Below are positions 17,049 to 25,483 of a stretch of DNA of 64,000 nucleotides, piece after piece. Source of the stretch: Dictyobacter alpinus (lineage in GTDB: Bacteria; Chloroflexota; Ktedonobacteria; Ktedonobacterales; Ktedonobacteraceae). A model generated the notes under the pieces. The model did no database searches. It was not told the DNA's origin and worked only from the letters and a program-made list of their open reading frames with translations. The stretch covers positions 4,526,001 to 4,590,000 of the forward strand of contig NZ_BIFT01000001.1 of assembly GCF_003967575.1 (NCBI RefSeq). Reading direction: 5' to 3'. The first letter of the stretch is position 1, and each line of letters opens with the position of its first letter. Made by a program: the position numbers and the translations under genes.

Positions 17049-18845
17049 TTATCTTTCCGCACGAGATGCATCTAGCGGGGCGGCCGTGGAAACTTCTTGC
17101 GCCGTCACATCTTCACCAGTACTGGCCGCTACGGGCTTTGCCGTGCTCTGGTGTTTACCGCGTAGCAGCGAAGCGACGGCGGCCACCAGACACATGGCAC
17201 AGGAGAGATAGAAGACGCTATGAATGCCATCCATAAATGGTGTCGAGATCAGATTCGGGAAGAAAGTATGCCCGAGCAGATTGTGTTGATCCGCGAGCGG
17301 CAAGGCTTTTAGTACCGCTGGCGGCAACAGCGTGCCCATTGGATTATACCCCAGGAATGCGGCGAACAGGGCCGACGTGGGTGGCAGGTGCGCTATTTTA
17401 TTGGCGACTTCCGCTGGTACGCCCGCTCCGGTCAGTCCACTGGATAGAGATTGTGGGAGCGCGGACGCCAGACCAGCGGTAATCAGACTGAAGAAGACAC
17501 CAATACTGACAATCGAGCCCGAGTTCTGGAAGGTGGCGCGCATACCGGAAGCGACACCACGCTGATCCGCGGGAACACTGCCCATCACCGCCGAAGTGTT
17601 GGGTGAGGAGAACATGCCTTGTCCCAGCCCCAGGAAGAAGATCAGGATGGCGAACCAGATATAGTCGAAGTTGGCGGGCAGCAAATTCAGGAGCAGGAAA
17701 CACACTGCCTGAATGACCATGCCCAGGGTTGAGAAGAGGCGCGCTCCAAAGCGGTCTGAGAGGTAGCCACTTAATGGTCCCATTAACAGGAAGCCTACCA
17801 GCAATGGGATCATATAAATGCCGGCCCATAATGGTGTGACATCATAGTTATAGCCGTGTAGCGGCAACCAGATGCCTTGCAGCCAGATCACCAGCATAAA
17901 CTGCAGACCACCGCGAGCGATACTAGCCAGAAAACTACTGATATTACCGGCGGCAAACATACGGATCTTAAAGAGGTCCAGCCGGAACATTGGATCTTCC
18001 ATATGTAGTTCGACCCAGACGAAGATGGCCAGCAGGATGATTCCCAGGGCCAGCGCCCCGAGTACCAGCGGATTACCCCAGCCAGTTGGTGAGTCGCCAT
18101 AGGGCTCGATGCCATAGGTGATGCCGATCAGCAAAACGGTCGCGCCAACGGCGAAGGTGATATTGCCAGCCCAGTCGATCTTTTGTTTGCCTTTGATCGT
18201 AGCGACCTCGCGCAGCATGGTATAGGCCCAGATGGTGCCGACAATGCCGACTGGTACACTGACCAGAAAGACTAAGCGCCAATCGAAGTAGGAGAGGACA
18301 CCACCCAGAATCAAGCCAATCACCGAGCCAAGGATGGCCGCTACCTGATTGGTGCCTAGCGCGAAACCACGCTGATGAGCCGGGAATGCGTCCGTCAGGA
18401 TAGCGGCGCTATTCGAGAAGAGGAAGCCCGCGCCAATGCCCTGCACAAAACGGAACAGGATCAATTCAAGGGCGCCCGTGTTGCCGGTGCCCGGTGTGAG
18501 CCAGAGTAAAATACTGCCTACAGTAAAGATCGCAAAACCAAGATTATAGAGGCGTACCCGCCCAAACATATCCGAGATACGCCCAAAGGTCACCAGTAAC
18601 GTCGCCGTCACCACCATATATCCCAGTAGCATCCAGAGAAAGTAACCAGTTTCTCCTGGTGCTAGCGGATTAATGTTGATGCCTTTGAAAATCGCAGGCA
18701 ACGAGATCAAGACAATACTCGAATCGATACTTGCCATCAATACACCCAGCGTCGTATTGGTGAGCGCAATCCACTTATAATTTGGTCCCACTGGCCGCTG
18801 GGCCCTTGCTTCACGCCCCTCCACATGCCGTATCGCAGTTCCCAT
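17049..18845 (-). CDS. MFS multidrug exporter, DHA2 (14-helix) family
   Basis: This 598-residue protein matches the EmrB/QacA drug:H+ antiporter type. It has the start TLGVLMASIDSSIVLISLPA, motif A-like VTFGRISDMFGRVR, motif C-like GSVIGLILGGVLSYFDWRLV and about 14 hydrophobic segments. The C-terminal 45 residues are hydrophilic. AGGAG precedes ATG 18845. It is transcribed divergently from a TetR gene 224 bp away. A double palindromic operator starts 67 bp upstream of its start codon, so it is probably repressed by that TetR and induced by a substrate. Confidence 0.93.
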   Translation of the reverse strand: MGTAIRHVEGREARAQRPVGPNYKWIALTNTTLGVLMASIDSSIVLISLPAIFKGININPLAPGETGYFLWMLLGYMVVTATLLVTFGRISDMFGRVRLYNLGFAIFTVGSILLWLTPGTGNTGALELILFRFVQGIGAGFLFSNSAAILTDAFPAHQRGFALGTNQVAAILGSVIGLILGGVLSYFDWRLVFLVSVPVGIVGTIWAYTMLREVATIKGKQKIDWAGNITFAVGATVLLIGITYGIEPYGDSPTGWGNPLVLGALALGIILLAIFVWVELHMEDPMFRLDLFKIRMFAAGNISSFLASIARGGLQFMLVIWLQGIWLPLHGYNYDVTPLWAGIYMIPLLVGFLLMGPLSGYLSDRFGARLFSTLGMVIQAVCFLLLNLLPANFDYIWFAILIFFLGLGQGMFSSPNTSAVMGSVPADQRGVASGMRATFQNSGSIVSIGVFFSLITAGLASALPQSLSSGLTGAGVPAEVANKIAHLPPTSALFAAFLGYNPMGTLLPPAVLKALPLADQHNLLGHTFFPNLISTPFMDGIHSVFYLSCAMCLVAAVASLLRGKHQSTAKPVAASTGEDVTAQEVSTAAPLDASRAER

Positions 18846-18911
18846 GAGTTCTCCTTAGTTACAAAAAAAGGGTTTTTGCCAATCTCCGTATAAACGTATT
18901 TAAACGTTCCA

Positions 18912-18941
18912 CTAGAATGATATTCTAGAATAGAATTCTAG
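18912..18941. promoter_or_regulatory. double overlapping TetR-type operator
   Basis: There are two palindromes, CTAGAAT-GAT-ATTCTAG (18912-18928) and CTAGAAT-AGA-ATTCTAG (18925-18941). They share the central CTAG, with centres 13 bp apart. They lie between the exporter and the TetR gene. This is the layout expected for two TetR dimers binding cooperatively and controlling both promoters. Confidence 0.8.
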
Positions 18942-19069
18942 TCAAGGTTATGATAAGATACTTGCAAGAAAAAAGTGAAAGAAGCATGCTGTACGAAGAT
19001 ATTGCTTGTAAGCGCAACAATGAAGTTGCTTAAGCACATAGGAGCAGTGTAATTAAAAGGAGTTTTACC

Positions 19070-19675
19070 ATGGTTGATAGTGTTTCCTACCGAAGTACCG
19101 CCACCGCCCAGCGCCGGCAGGCCATCCTGCAAGCGGCGCTACAATCTTTTCTGACCAAAGGATACACCGACACTACCATGGAGGATATTCGGCAGTTATC
19201 GGGTGCCAGTACTGGCAGTATCTATCATCATTTTGAGAACAAAGAGACACTAGCCCTCACTTTGCACGTTGAGGGCCGTAATGATCTGAACGCTCAACTC
19301 TTGGAAGCATTTGTCAACAAGCAGCCCGAAGAAGGCATCAAAGCCCTGATCTCTACCTATTTTGATTGGATGGCCCGGCATGTGGATCTGGGCCGTTTTA
19401 TGATTCAGGCCAACAGCATCGAATATCTTGGCGTTGAAGTGCACGCTATTCACCAGGCCGCCGAAGTACTTCCCATGCGGATCTATGCATGGCTCTCACC
19501 GTTCATCGAAACTGGTCTTGTCGCCCGCTATCCTCGGGAACTCTATATTCCCTTGATCTTTGGTCCCAGCCGTGAACTGGTACGCCTCTGGTTGCGTGAT
19601 CGCCGCGAGATAGATTTCTCGGTGATCAGCACATCCCTGGCGAACGTCGCCTGGCAGACCCTTTGCGCCCCATAA
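19070..19675 (+). CDS. TetR/AcrR-family regulator of the adjacent exporter
   Basis: This 201-residue protein has an N-terminal TetR helix-turn-helix: RQAILQAALQSFLTKGYTDT, then TTMEDIRQLSGASTGSIYHH followed by FENKETLA. The C-terminal 140 residues form the ligand-binding/dimer domain. It is divergent from the DHA2 exporter, with a double palindrome between them. The standard inference is local repression of the exporter and autoregulation, relieved by an exported compound. AGGAG lies ahead of ATG 19070. Confidence 0.92.
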   Translation: MVDSVSYRSTATAQRRQAILQAALQSFLTKGYTDTTMEDIRQLSGASTGSIYHHFENKETLALTLHVEGRNDLNAQLLEAFVNKQPEEGIKALISTYFDWMARHVDLGRFMIQANSIEYLGVEVHAIHQAAEVLPMRIYAWLSPFIETGLVARYPRELYIPLIFGPSRELVRLWLRDRREIDFSVISTSLANVAWQTLCAP

Positions 19676-19744
19676 GTATCATAATGTTTTTTTTGATTAT
19701 AGCTATGGGATGTTTTCTATAGCATAGATAGAATACCGCCGGAC

Positions 19745-20059
19745 CTACTGCTCGGGTTGATCCCACTTCGTCGCTTCATTATGTTGAATAGCCAGTGCGC
19801 GTAGCAGATAGGTCTTGAACTCTTCATGCTGTACCCTATCGATCATACCTAAATCTCTGATCAAATTGAGGAGAGCAATAAGTTGATCAGTAATCAATTC
19901 ATTGGTGACCACCGTCCGTATTGTGTCATCTGTAATATGCAGCGTTGCATTGGTGGCGGTTGTACGATAAAGCAGCATATGGTGCATAGATTCCTGGACA
20001 TTACTGGATATGCGATCGTGTAACTCCTGGACGGCCTCCGAGAAAGTTTTGTCTTGCAT
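19745..20059 (-). CDS. small hypothetical helical protein
   Basis: This is a 104-residue protein with GGAG eight bases before ATG 20059. It is predicted mostly helical and acidic (FSEAVQELHDRISSNVQESM, LIALLNLIRDLGMIDRVQHE). No membrane segment or Cys motif is present. I recognise no family. It is followed by the end of the TetR gene, converging with a 69-bp gap, and preceded by a 63-bp palindrome. Confidence 0.6.
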   Translation of the reverse strand: MQDKTFSEAVQELHDRISSNVQESMHHMLLYRTTATNATLHITDDTIRTVVTNELITDQLIALLNLIRDLGMIDRVQHEEFKTYLLRALAIQHNEATKWDQPEQ

Positions 20060-20166
20060 TTATTTTTCTCCTGCGAGTTTATATGCATTCGTAATAAATC
20101 ATTACCTTGGAATTCATTACGTTAAAAAAACTGAACTCGTTCTATGGCAAACCAGATAGTCCTATA

Positions 20167-20229
20167 CTTTATATGTGGGTGCAGAAAATCGTCGGCACAA
20201 CCGACGATTTTCTGCACCCACATATAAAG
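20167..20229. terminator. 63-bp hairpin with 29-bp perfect stem
   Basis: Arms 20167-20195 and 20201-20229 are exact complements with a 5-nt loop (CACAA). It lies between the starts of one gene and the end of the HAD gene. It is immediately followed by a second hairpin. Confidence 0.65.
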
Positions 20230-20262
20230 AACCTGGTCCATGCCGCAGGTATGGACCAGGTT
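20230..20262. terminator. terminator hairpin after the ECF/HAD operon
   Basis: AACCTGGTCCAT (20230-20241) pairs with ATGGACCAGGTT (20251-20262) around a 9-nt loop. It lies about 50 bp past the stop codon of the HAD gene on the minus strand. Confidence 0.55.
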
Positions 20263-20313
20263 TGAATAGTTACTTACTATTGTTGTTGTGGTCAGTGCCC
20301 AGTGCTGGTTGTT

Positions 20314-21240
20314 TTATAGCCATGCTAAAAGTTCACTGACATTATTGATGATGAGTTGGGGGCGTATCAGGCCAGAGGCGAAATGCTGCAGGTAGGGATC
20401 TTTCCAGTGTTCAGTGGGAATGGTTGGGGGCTCTATGGTTGCATGCTCTTTGAGCAGGGCCAGTTGGCGGTGGTTATACTCATTGACCGTCATACCTTCG
20501 GTATCGGCCAGATATTGACTGACTTCTTGATAGCGTGATGGCTTCCAGACAGAGAAAATGGCCAGCTGTTGCGCGCCGGCCACGTCAGCGATCAGTGAAT
20601 CGCCGATCATGATAGTCTCGCGTGGATCCGCCTGACATGCGGTGAGGGCCAGCGCAAAGATCTGTGGATTCGGTTTGCGAATATGTTCATCAGCTGAAAC
20701 GATGGTCTGATGCGGCTCAAAATAGTTAGTCATGCCCATAATCTGGAGATCTTTTTGAAAGGGTTCGCCTCCCCAGTAGCGATTGGTGACTACTCCCAGT
20801 TGAAATGAGCGTCGCTGCAATTCCTTTAAGGTCGCTATTACATCAGGAAAGAGTTCACGGGATTGAAAAATGGGGACGCGCAGCGCCTCAAAAATATCTT
20901 CAAAAACCTTGTTGTCGCCTTGTGAGAAGCTCAGGGCCAGGAATGCCTGCTCGACCATAGCGGCTCCCGTTGGTTCAAAGCCTGGCCGTTGTGCGATTGC
21001 AAGGTGGAATTGTTGTAGCATTTCCTCGCGCAACTCTGTTCCTAAGTTGACATCATCATACTGTGCCAGCGGAGTTGACGCGCTAAAGCGCCGTGCGATC
21101 TGGGCCGCCTGTTGAATTGTTGCCTGCTCCAGTTCCGTTAAGCGCGGTATATCGCGTTGCCAGAGCGTATTGCCAAGATCAAATAATAAGCAACTGAATG
21201 TCCGACCTGTGAGTGTGGATAGCTTGTTTTCAGAGATCAT
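20314..21240 (-). CDS. HAD-superfamily hydrolase
   Basis: This 308-residue protein shows all HAD motifs: LLFDLGNTLWQRD (motif I), GVVTNRYWG (motif II Thr), KPNPQIFALAL (motif III Lys) and MIGDSLIADVAGAQ (motif IV). A helical cap lies between motifs I and II. Motif I reads DLGNT rather than DxDxT: the nucleophile Asp is kept, but the acid/base Asp is Asn. That Asn weakens or changes phosphatase activity. It follows ecfT by 66 bp on the same strand and may be the last gene of the ECF operon, for instance dephosphorylating an imported vitamin; this is inference. Confidence 0.85.
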   Translation of the reverse strand: MISENKLSTLTGRTFSCLLFDLGNTLWQRDIPRLTELEQATIQQAAQIARRFSASTPLAQYDDVNLGTELREEMLQQFHLAIAQRPGFEPTGAAMVEQAFLALSFSQGDNKVFEDIFEALRVPIFQSRELFPDVIATLKELQRRSFQLGVVTNRYWGGEPFQKDLQIMGMTNYFEPHQTIVSADEHIRKPNPQIFALALTACQADPRETIMIGDSLIADVAGAQQLAIFSVWKPSRYQEVSQYLADTEGMTVNEYNHRQLALLKEHATIEPPTIPTEHWKDPYLQHFASGLIRPQLIINNVSELLAWL

Positions 21241-21306
21241 TTTTCTTTATACCATTCTAACTAAAATTGATTGTATGCTTTATAGGATGCGCTCTGTTTT
21301 TATACT

Positions 21307-22284
21307 TTAGGCCTGGCGCGTCGCGATATGCAGTATAAGTAATAGAAACACGATTGCCGCCAATAAGGCAAGTGCGCTGATGGCGAGATAATCATTTTTC
21401 TGTAGCCGGTGCTCGTGCAGGAACGATCTTTTCTGCTGTGTCCCAAAGGCGCGCGCGTCGACGACCATGGCGGTCGTGGAGGTGGAGCGTAGCGAGCCGA
21501 TGAGTAGTGGTACCGTTACAATAGGAATGACGGCGAAGATACGGCTCAGGTAACCGGGCCAGGCATTGAGTTCGCGCCAGCCAGGCCGGCTCAGATCATA
21601 GCCTCGTACCTGGACCACTTGCAACAGGACCGTTGTGCGCTCAATCAATTGTGGCAAGAAGCGTAGCGCCACCGTGAATGCAAGTCCAACCGCGGCCGGC
21701 ATGCGAAACTTATAAAAAGCCCAGATGACCTCGGATGGTTTGGTGGTCAGTAACAGGATAAGTGTGGCTGATGTTGCTACCATGACGCGTCCGGCTTGCT
21801 GTAAGCCGTTTAAGAGACCTTCTATGGATAATCCTGGCGTTCCTAGCCAGCTTAAGGTTGGCGGAAAACTGTAGATCATATGCAGGCTGGTTGTAGATAT
21901 GGTATAAAACAGACTTTGTGACCAGATCAGACCCAGCGCTGGCGTCATCACCATGGTCAGTACGACACGTGCGCGTGCCGAAGAAGGTCGAACCAGGATC
22001 CAGGGAATAAGGGTAAAGAGCAACAAAGGATAGACAAAGTTCCAGTTGAGCAGGATGCTCAGGGTGCTGATGATAAATGGATACAGGACTTTAATGCGCG
22101 GATCGAGCGTGTGGACAAATGTTTGTTGTGGCTCGTAGGAAAACATGTGACGCAGGCCACGTGCCCCTACCAGCGTGATAAAGATCACGGGTAGGATTAA
22201 TGGCACTACAAACATGAGCAGGTAACCAATGATGGTACGCCCGAGCAACGATTGCCAGAGAAAATAGTGTAGCCAGTTGATCAT
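21307..22284 (-). CDS. ECF transporter transmembrane (T) component
   Basis: This 325-residue protein has about six hydrophobic helices. It contains the EcfT/CbiQ-type motif TFVHTLDPRIKVLYPFI near the N-terminus and a coupling-helix region EVIWAFYKFRMPAAVGLAFT. An Arg-rich segment (ERTTVLLQVVQVRGYDLSRP) matches the conserved ARG-containing coupling helices. It overlaps the fused ATPase gene by 4 bp (ATGA), so the two are translationally coupled. It works with the S component and the ATPase to import a micronutrient. Confidence 0.92.
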   Translation of the reverse strand: MINWLHYFLWQSLLGRTIIGYLLMFVVPLILPVIFITLVGARGLRHMFSYEPQQTFVHTLDPRIKVLYPFIISTLSILLNWNFVYPLLLFTLIPWILVRPSSARARVVLTMVMTPALGLIWSQSLFYTISTTSLHMIYSFPPTLSWLGTPGLSIEGLLNGLQQAGRVMVATSATLILLLTTKPSEVIWAFYKFRMPAAVGLAFTVALRFLPQLIERTTVLLQVVQVRGYDLSRPGWRELNAWPGYLSRIFAVIPIVTVPLLIGSLRSTSTTAMVVDARAFGTQQKRSFLHEHRLQKNDYLAISALALLAAIVFLLLILHIATRQA

Positions 22285-24014
22285 AACAATGCCTTTACCG
22301 CCTGAAATGCTTTTACCAGTACATCAATATTCAGTGCGACCTGTTGCGCATCGCCTTCACATAAGCGTGCATGGAGCCGTGAAACGGGCGGTGGGAGAAT
22401 CCCATAGCGTGCCAGTTCCTCGCCATGTGCAAAGACGAATGAGGGTGCATCATCCATTACAATCTGCCCGTCGTTGAGGACCACGACACGGCTCGCATAT
22501 TGAGCCACGGACTCCATATTATGTGTGATCATCAAGTAGGTTAGCTGTTCTCGTTCACGCAACTGTTCCAAAAATTGTAAAAAGGCGTGTGCGTGCCCTT
22601 CATCCTGTCCTGTGGTTGGTTCATCCAGGATAAAGACGCGTGGATAGCGGGTGAGCAGGGCGCCCAGTGCCAGGCGTTTGCGTTGACCATGGCTGAGATG
22701 GAACGGATTAAAGTCACGGTATGCGCTGAGATCGATAATCTCCAGTAGTTGGTCGATGCTATAGGGCATGGTTGCCTGTTTGTTTTTTTTGCGTTGATGC
22801 TTGAGTCCAAACAAGAGTTCTTGCTCGACGGTTGCCGTAAAGAGCATCTTATCGGCGGCCTGAAACAGATAGGCCATGTGCTCGGATTGTCGTGAGATGC
22901 GACCGGGGATGACCTGTCGGCCCTCATACTGTATCTGTCCATGCGTCGGTGCTTGAAAGCCCATCGCCAGTGATGCCAGCGATGTTTTGCCCATGCCATT
23001 AGCGCCGATCAATGCCACCCACTCCTGCTGATAGACATTGAGATCCACTTCATCAAGCACCCGTTTGGCGCCATAGCGCAGGCTGACCTTTTCCCAGGAG
23101 AGGATGTTCTTTTCCTGTCTGCTTGCCAGCGGATGAATAGCGATAGCTTGCCGTGCTTGCTGCCGGAGTACTTGCGCATACGATGTGTTACGCAGTGCCG
23201 CATAAACTTCATCCACGGACAGTGGGAGCGTAGCTTGAAAGACCTCTGGTAATGTATGTGCCAGGGTGATCATTTGTGGAATGGAGACGCCCAGATGTTG
23301 CCATGCTGTGGGGTCAGTGAATGCCGTCCGTGCTGGCGCGTCAATGGTAATGCGTCCCTCATCCATCAGGAGCACACGATCGACCCAGGGGATCACTTCG
23401 TCGATTTTATGTTCGATCAGAATAATCGTCCAGCCGTACTCTTTATTTAAAGAGCGCAGGACTCCCAGTACTTCCTGTGTGCCGACCGGATCAAGGTCGG
23501 ATGTGGGTTCGTCCAGGATCAAGATACGGGATTGCATGGCGAGCGTGGCGGCGATCGCCACACGCTGTTTCTGGCCACCGGAGAGCGCGAAGATTTCCAG
23601 TGTACGCAATTGTTCCATCTGTGTGTAGGCCAGCGACTGTGCCACCCGGCGTTCGATCTCCTCGTTTGGTAGCGCCATGTTCTCCGGACCAAAAGCGACC
23701 TCTGACTCCACATCGAGATGGACCAGTTGCTCATCTGGATTTTGAAAGACGATGCCGATGTGTTGGGATACCTGGTGCAGTTCCATCGCACTCACATCAT
23801 TTTTATCCAGATAGATGTGTCCCTCGAATGCACCCGCGATGCGTGTCGGGATCAGGCCGGCCAGGGCCAGGGCGAGAGTAGATTTCCCGCACCCGGATGG
23901 CCCTGCCAGCAAGAGGAATTCACCCTCTGGAATGGTTACGTTTAGTGAACGCAGCGTGGGTTGCACCGAACCAGCATACGTGAACGATACACTATCCACA
24001 TGAATTGCAGGCAT
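22281..24014 (-). CDS. ECF transporter fused double ATPase (A-A')
   Basis: This 577-residue protein holds two complete ABC ATPase domains in one chain. Domain 1 has Walker A GPSGCGKST, signature ALSGGQKQRV and Walker B ILILDEPTSDLDP. Domain 2 has GANGMGKTS, LSHGQRKRLALG and VFILDEPTTGQDE. Most ECF systems use two separate ATPases; the fused form is typical of the YkoD type. It energises transport with the T and S proteins. It starts 18 bp after the small membrane partner gene ends and overlaps the T gene. Confidence 0.95.
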   Translation of the reverse strand: MPAIHVDSVSFTYAGSVQPTLRSLNVTIPEGEFLLLAGPSGCGKSTLALALAGLIPTRIAGAFEGHIYLDKNDVSAMELHQVSQHIGIVFQNPDEQLVHLDVESEVAFGPENMALPNEEIERRVAQSLAYTQMEQLRTLEIFALSGGQKQRVAIAATLAMQSRILILDEPTSDLDPVGTQEVLGVLRSLNKEYGWTIILIEHKIDEVIPWVDRVLLMDEGRITIDAPARTAFTDPTAWQHLGVSIPQMITLAHTLPEVFQATLPLSVDEVYAALRNTSYAQVLRQQARQAIAIHPLASRQEKNILSWEKVSLRYGAKRVLDEVDLNVYQQEWVALIGANGMGKTSLASLAMGFQAPTHGQIQYEGRQVIPGRISRQSEHMAYLFQAADKMLFTATVEQELLFGLKHQRKKNKQATMPYSIDQLLEIIDLSAYRDFNPFHLSHGQRKRLALGALLTRYPRVFILDEPTTGQDEGHAHAFLQFLEQLREREQLTYLMITHNMESVAQYASRVVVLNDGQIVMDDAPSFVFAHGEELARYGILPPPVSRLHARLCEGDAQQVALNIDVLVKAFQAVKALL

Positions 24015-24032
24015 AATTTATTTTTGTACCTC

Positions 24033-24374
24033 TTAACTTCGTTCTGGCTGTTCACCGGCAGCACTGGCTTCCGGTGTGACTCCTGCAGTACTCGTGTCGG
24101 CCAACGCTTCACCGGTTGTGTCGACTTCCGGTGTGACTCCTGCTGTGGCTACCTGGGTCTGTGGACGCCGTGAGAGCATAAAGGCTACGACCGTCACAAT
24201 TAAGAGTATGGCCGCCGCAATCAGGACCGTTGTTCCGTCTGACATATGCAGGGGATGATCACCGGCATCATCGGGCTGATAATTGCTGACAATCATATAA
24301 ATGCCATCTAAGGCCAGCAAAACGGTCAGGATCAGTCCCGCGATCGCCGTACGTCTGAGAAAAACTGGATTCAT
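24033..24374 (-). CDS. small two-helix membrane partner in the ECF operon
   Basis: This is a 113-residue protein with two hydrophobic helices (IAGLILTVLLALDGIYMIV, TVLIAAAILLIVTVVAFML) joined by an acidic loop (QPDDAGDHPLHMSDG). An Ala/Thr/Glu-rich tail carries the repeat TAGVTPE twice. Its start overlaps the S-component stop (ATGA) and its end lies 18 bp before the ATPase gene, so it is firmly inside the operon. I do not recognise it. It could be an accessory subunit, loosely like the small extra membrane proteins of cobalt/nickel ECF systems. Confidence 0.8.
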   Translation of the reverse strand: MNPVFLRRTAIAGLILTVLLALDGIYMIVSNYQPDDAGDHPLHMSDGTTVLIAAAILLIVTVVAFMLSRRPQTQVATAGVTPEVDTTGEALADTSTAGVTPEASAAGEQPERS

Positions 24375-25150
24375 AATGCGCTCCCTCCTTGTAGCGTGCT
24401 ATCTACTGGAACGGTTTTTTCACGAGTCAGGGGACGTTCAGCACCTGGATTGACGGAACGTGCAATGCGTACGGCCAGTGGACCCGAGATCGCGGCCTCA
24501 ACGCCATTACCAATCGTGTTTAACAGGGTGTAGAAGAAGATATAACCGAGTGTTTTCGTTGAACCTTCCAGCAGGGGACCAAGGAACGCGCTCTGCACGG
24601 TGACCGCAGGGAATGCGCGCAGGGCGCCCAGGATCAAGCCATCGATGACTGCAACCCAACCGCCACGGCTAAATACTCGACCACCACGTTGTACAATATA
24701 AATATCCAGCAGCAGTCCTTGCAGCAGTCCATAAGGCCACATCAAGACGTTAATACCGCTACCACTGTAGAGCAATTGCATCAAAATAAAATTGAGGAAG
24801 ACCATGGCGGTGGCGCAGCCCGGCTTACGGATGAGCGCGATACCGACCATGAGCAAGAACATGTAGGGCAGATCATTTAAGGCCAGCAGATGACCAAATG
24901 GAATGAGCTGAATGATCGGTGTAATAAATTGATCGCCCAGCAAATTATCATAAACTTCCAGGAGCACGCCCATAATCGCAACAATCAGAATGTCCTGTGT
25001 GGTCCAGCGGACAAAGCCAGCCGAACGGCTACGCTGATAGACAAAGAACAGACCAGCGATGACTGCCGCCCAGATGACAATGTAGACAATCAAGCTTGTT
25101 GGATATGGTAAGTTAACGGTTGTGGTGCCTTCCCAGGCTTTTGGAATCAT
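24371..25150 (-). CDS. ECF transporter substrate-binding (S) component
   Basis: This is a 259-residue protein with about six hydrophobic segments, encoded first in an S-small-AA-T operon. Motifs such as FGHLLALNDLPYMFLLMVG, QLLYSGSGINVLMWPYGLLQ and FFYTLLNTIGNGVEAAISGP fit an S component. Together with the fused ATPase it recalls the YkoEDC (thiamine-precursor) type. No TPP riboswitch consensus is seen in the leader, so the substrate stays open. The leader 25151-25483 carries a four-copy TGTTACA array instead. AGGAGG precedes ATG 25150. Confidence 0.82.
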   Translation of the reverse strand: MIPKAWEGTTTVNLPYPTSLIVYIVIWAAVIAGLFFVYQRSRSAGFVRWTTQDILIVAIMGVLLEVYDNLLGDQFITPIIQLIPFGHLLALNDLPYMFLLMVGIALIRKPGCATAMVFLNFILMQLLYSGSGINVLMWPYGLLQGLLLDIYIVQRGGRVFSRGGWVAVIDGLILGALRAFPAVTVQSAFLGPLLEGSTKTLGYIFFYTLLNTIGNGVEAAISGPLAVRIARSVNPGAERPLTREKTVPVDSTLQGGSAL

Positions 25151-25320
25151 GAAATGACCTCCTGATGCGGATAGAACATACCATGGCGCTAAGGTGATGG
25201 TTCAATAAAATAAAGACCGGAAACGTGAGGCTTCCTGTATGCAACTTCACGGATCTGCTGATAGCATACGATCCCACTTTTAATGTGAAGTAATGCCAGG
25301 GTTAAAGTATCGTAAACAGG

Positions 25321-25376
25321 TGTTACATATGCATTTTTGTTATAATTAACACTTGTTACAAATCATTGATGTTACA
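25321..25376. promoter_or_regulatory. array of four 7-bp direct repeats, probable operator
   Basis: TGTTACA (25321), TGTTATA (25338), TGTTACA (25354) and TGTTACA (25370) are spaced 17, 16 and 16 bp apart, all in one direction. They lie 170-225 bp upstream of the ECF S-component start. Helically phased direct repeats suggest several copies of a regulator binding side by side. Confidence 0.6.
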
Positions 25377-25424
25377 TAAATGAGGGGATGTGTTGTTCAG
25401 GAGGAATGTCAGGCTGGCTAAAAC

Positions 25425-25465
25425 GAGAGAAGCGGACGGAAAAACACGTTCCGTCCGCTTCTCTC
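25425..25465 (-). terminator. terminator of the glucoamylase gene
   Basis: There is a 17-bp perfect stem (25425-25441 with 25449-25465; GAGAGAAGCGGACGGAA on the plus strand) with a 7-nt loop. It lies 18 bp after the stop codon and is followed by TTTT on the minus strand. Confidence 0.8.
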
Positions 25466-25483
25466 TTGTTGTATGGAGTGATC

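Noticed and set aside
25151..25483. TPP or other vitamin riboswitch in the ECF leader
   Set aside because: No CTGAGA/ACCTGATctggaTAATgCCAG-type TPP core, FMN or cobalamin-box consensus could be found by reading either strand.
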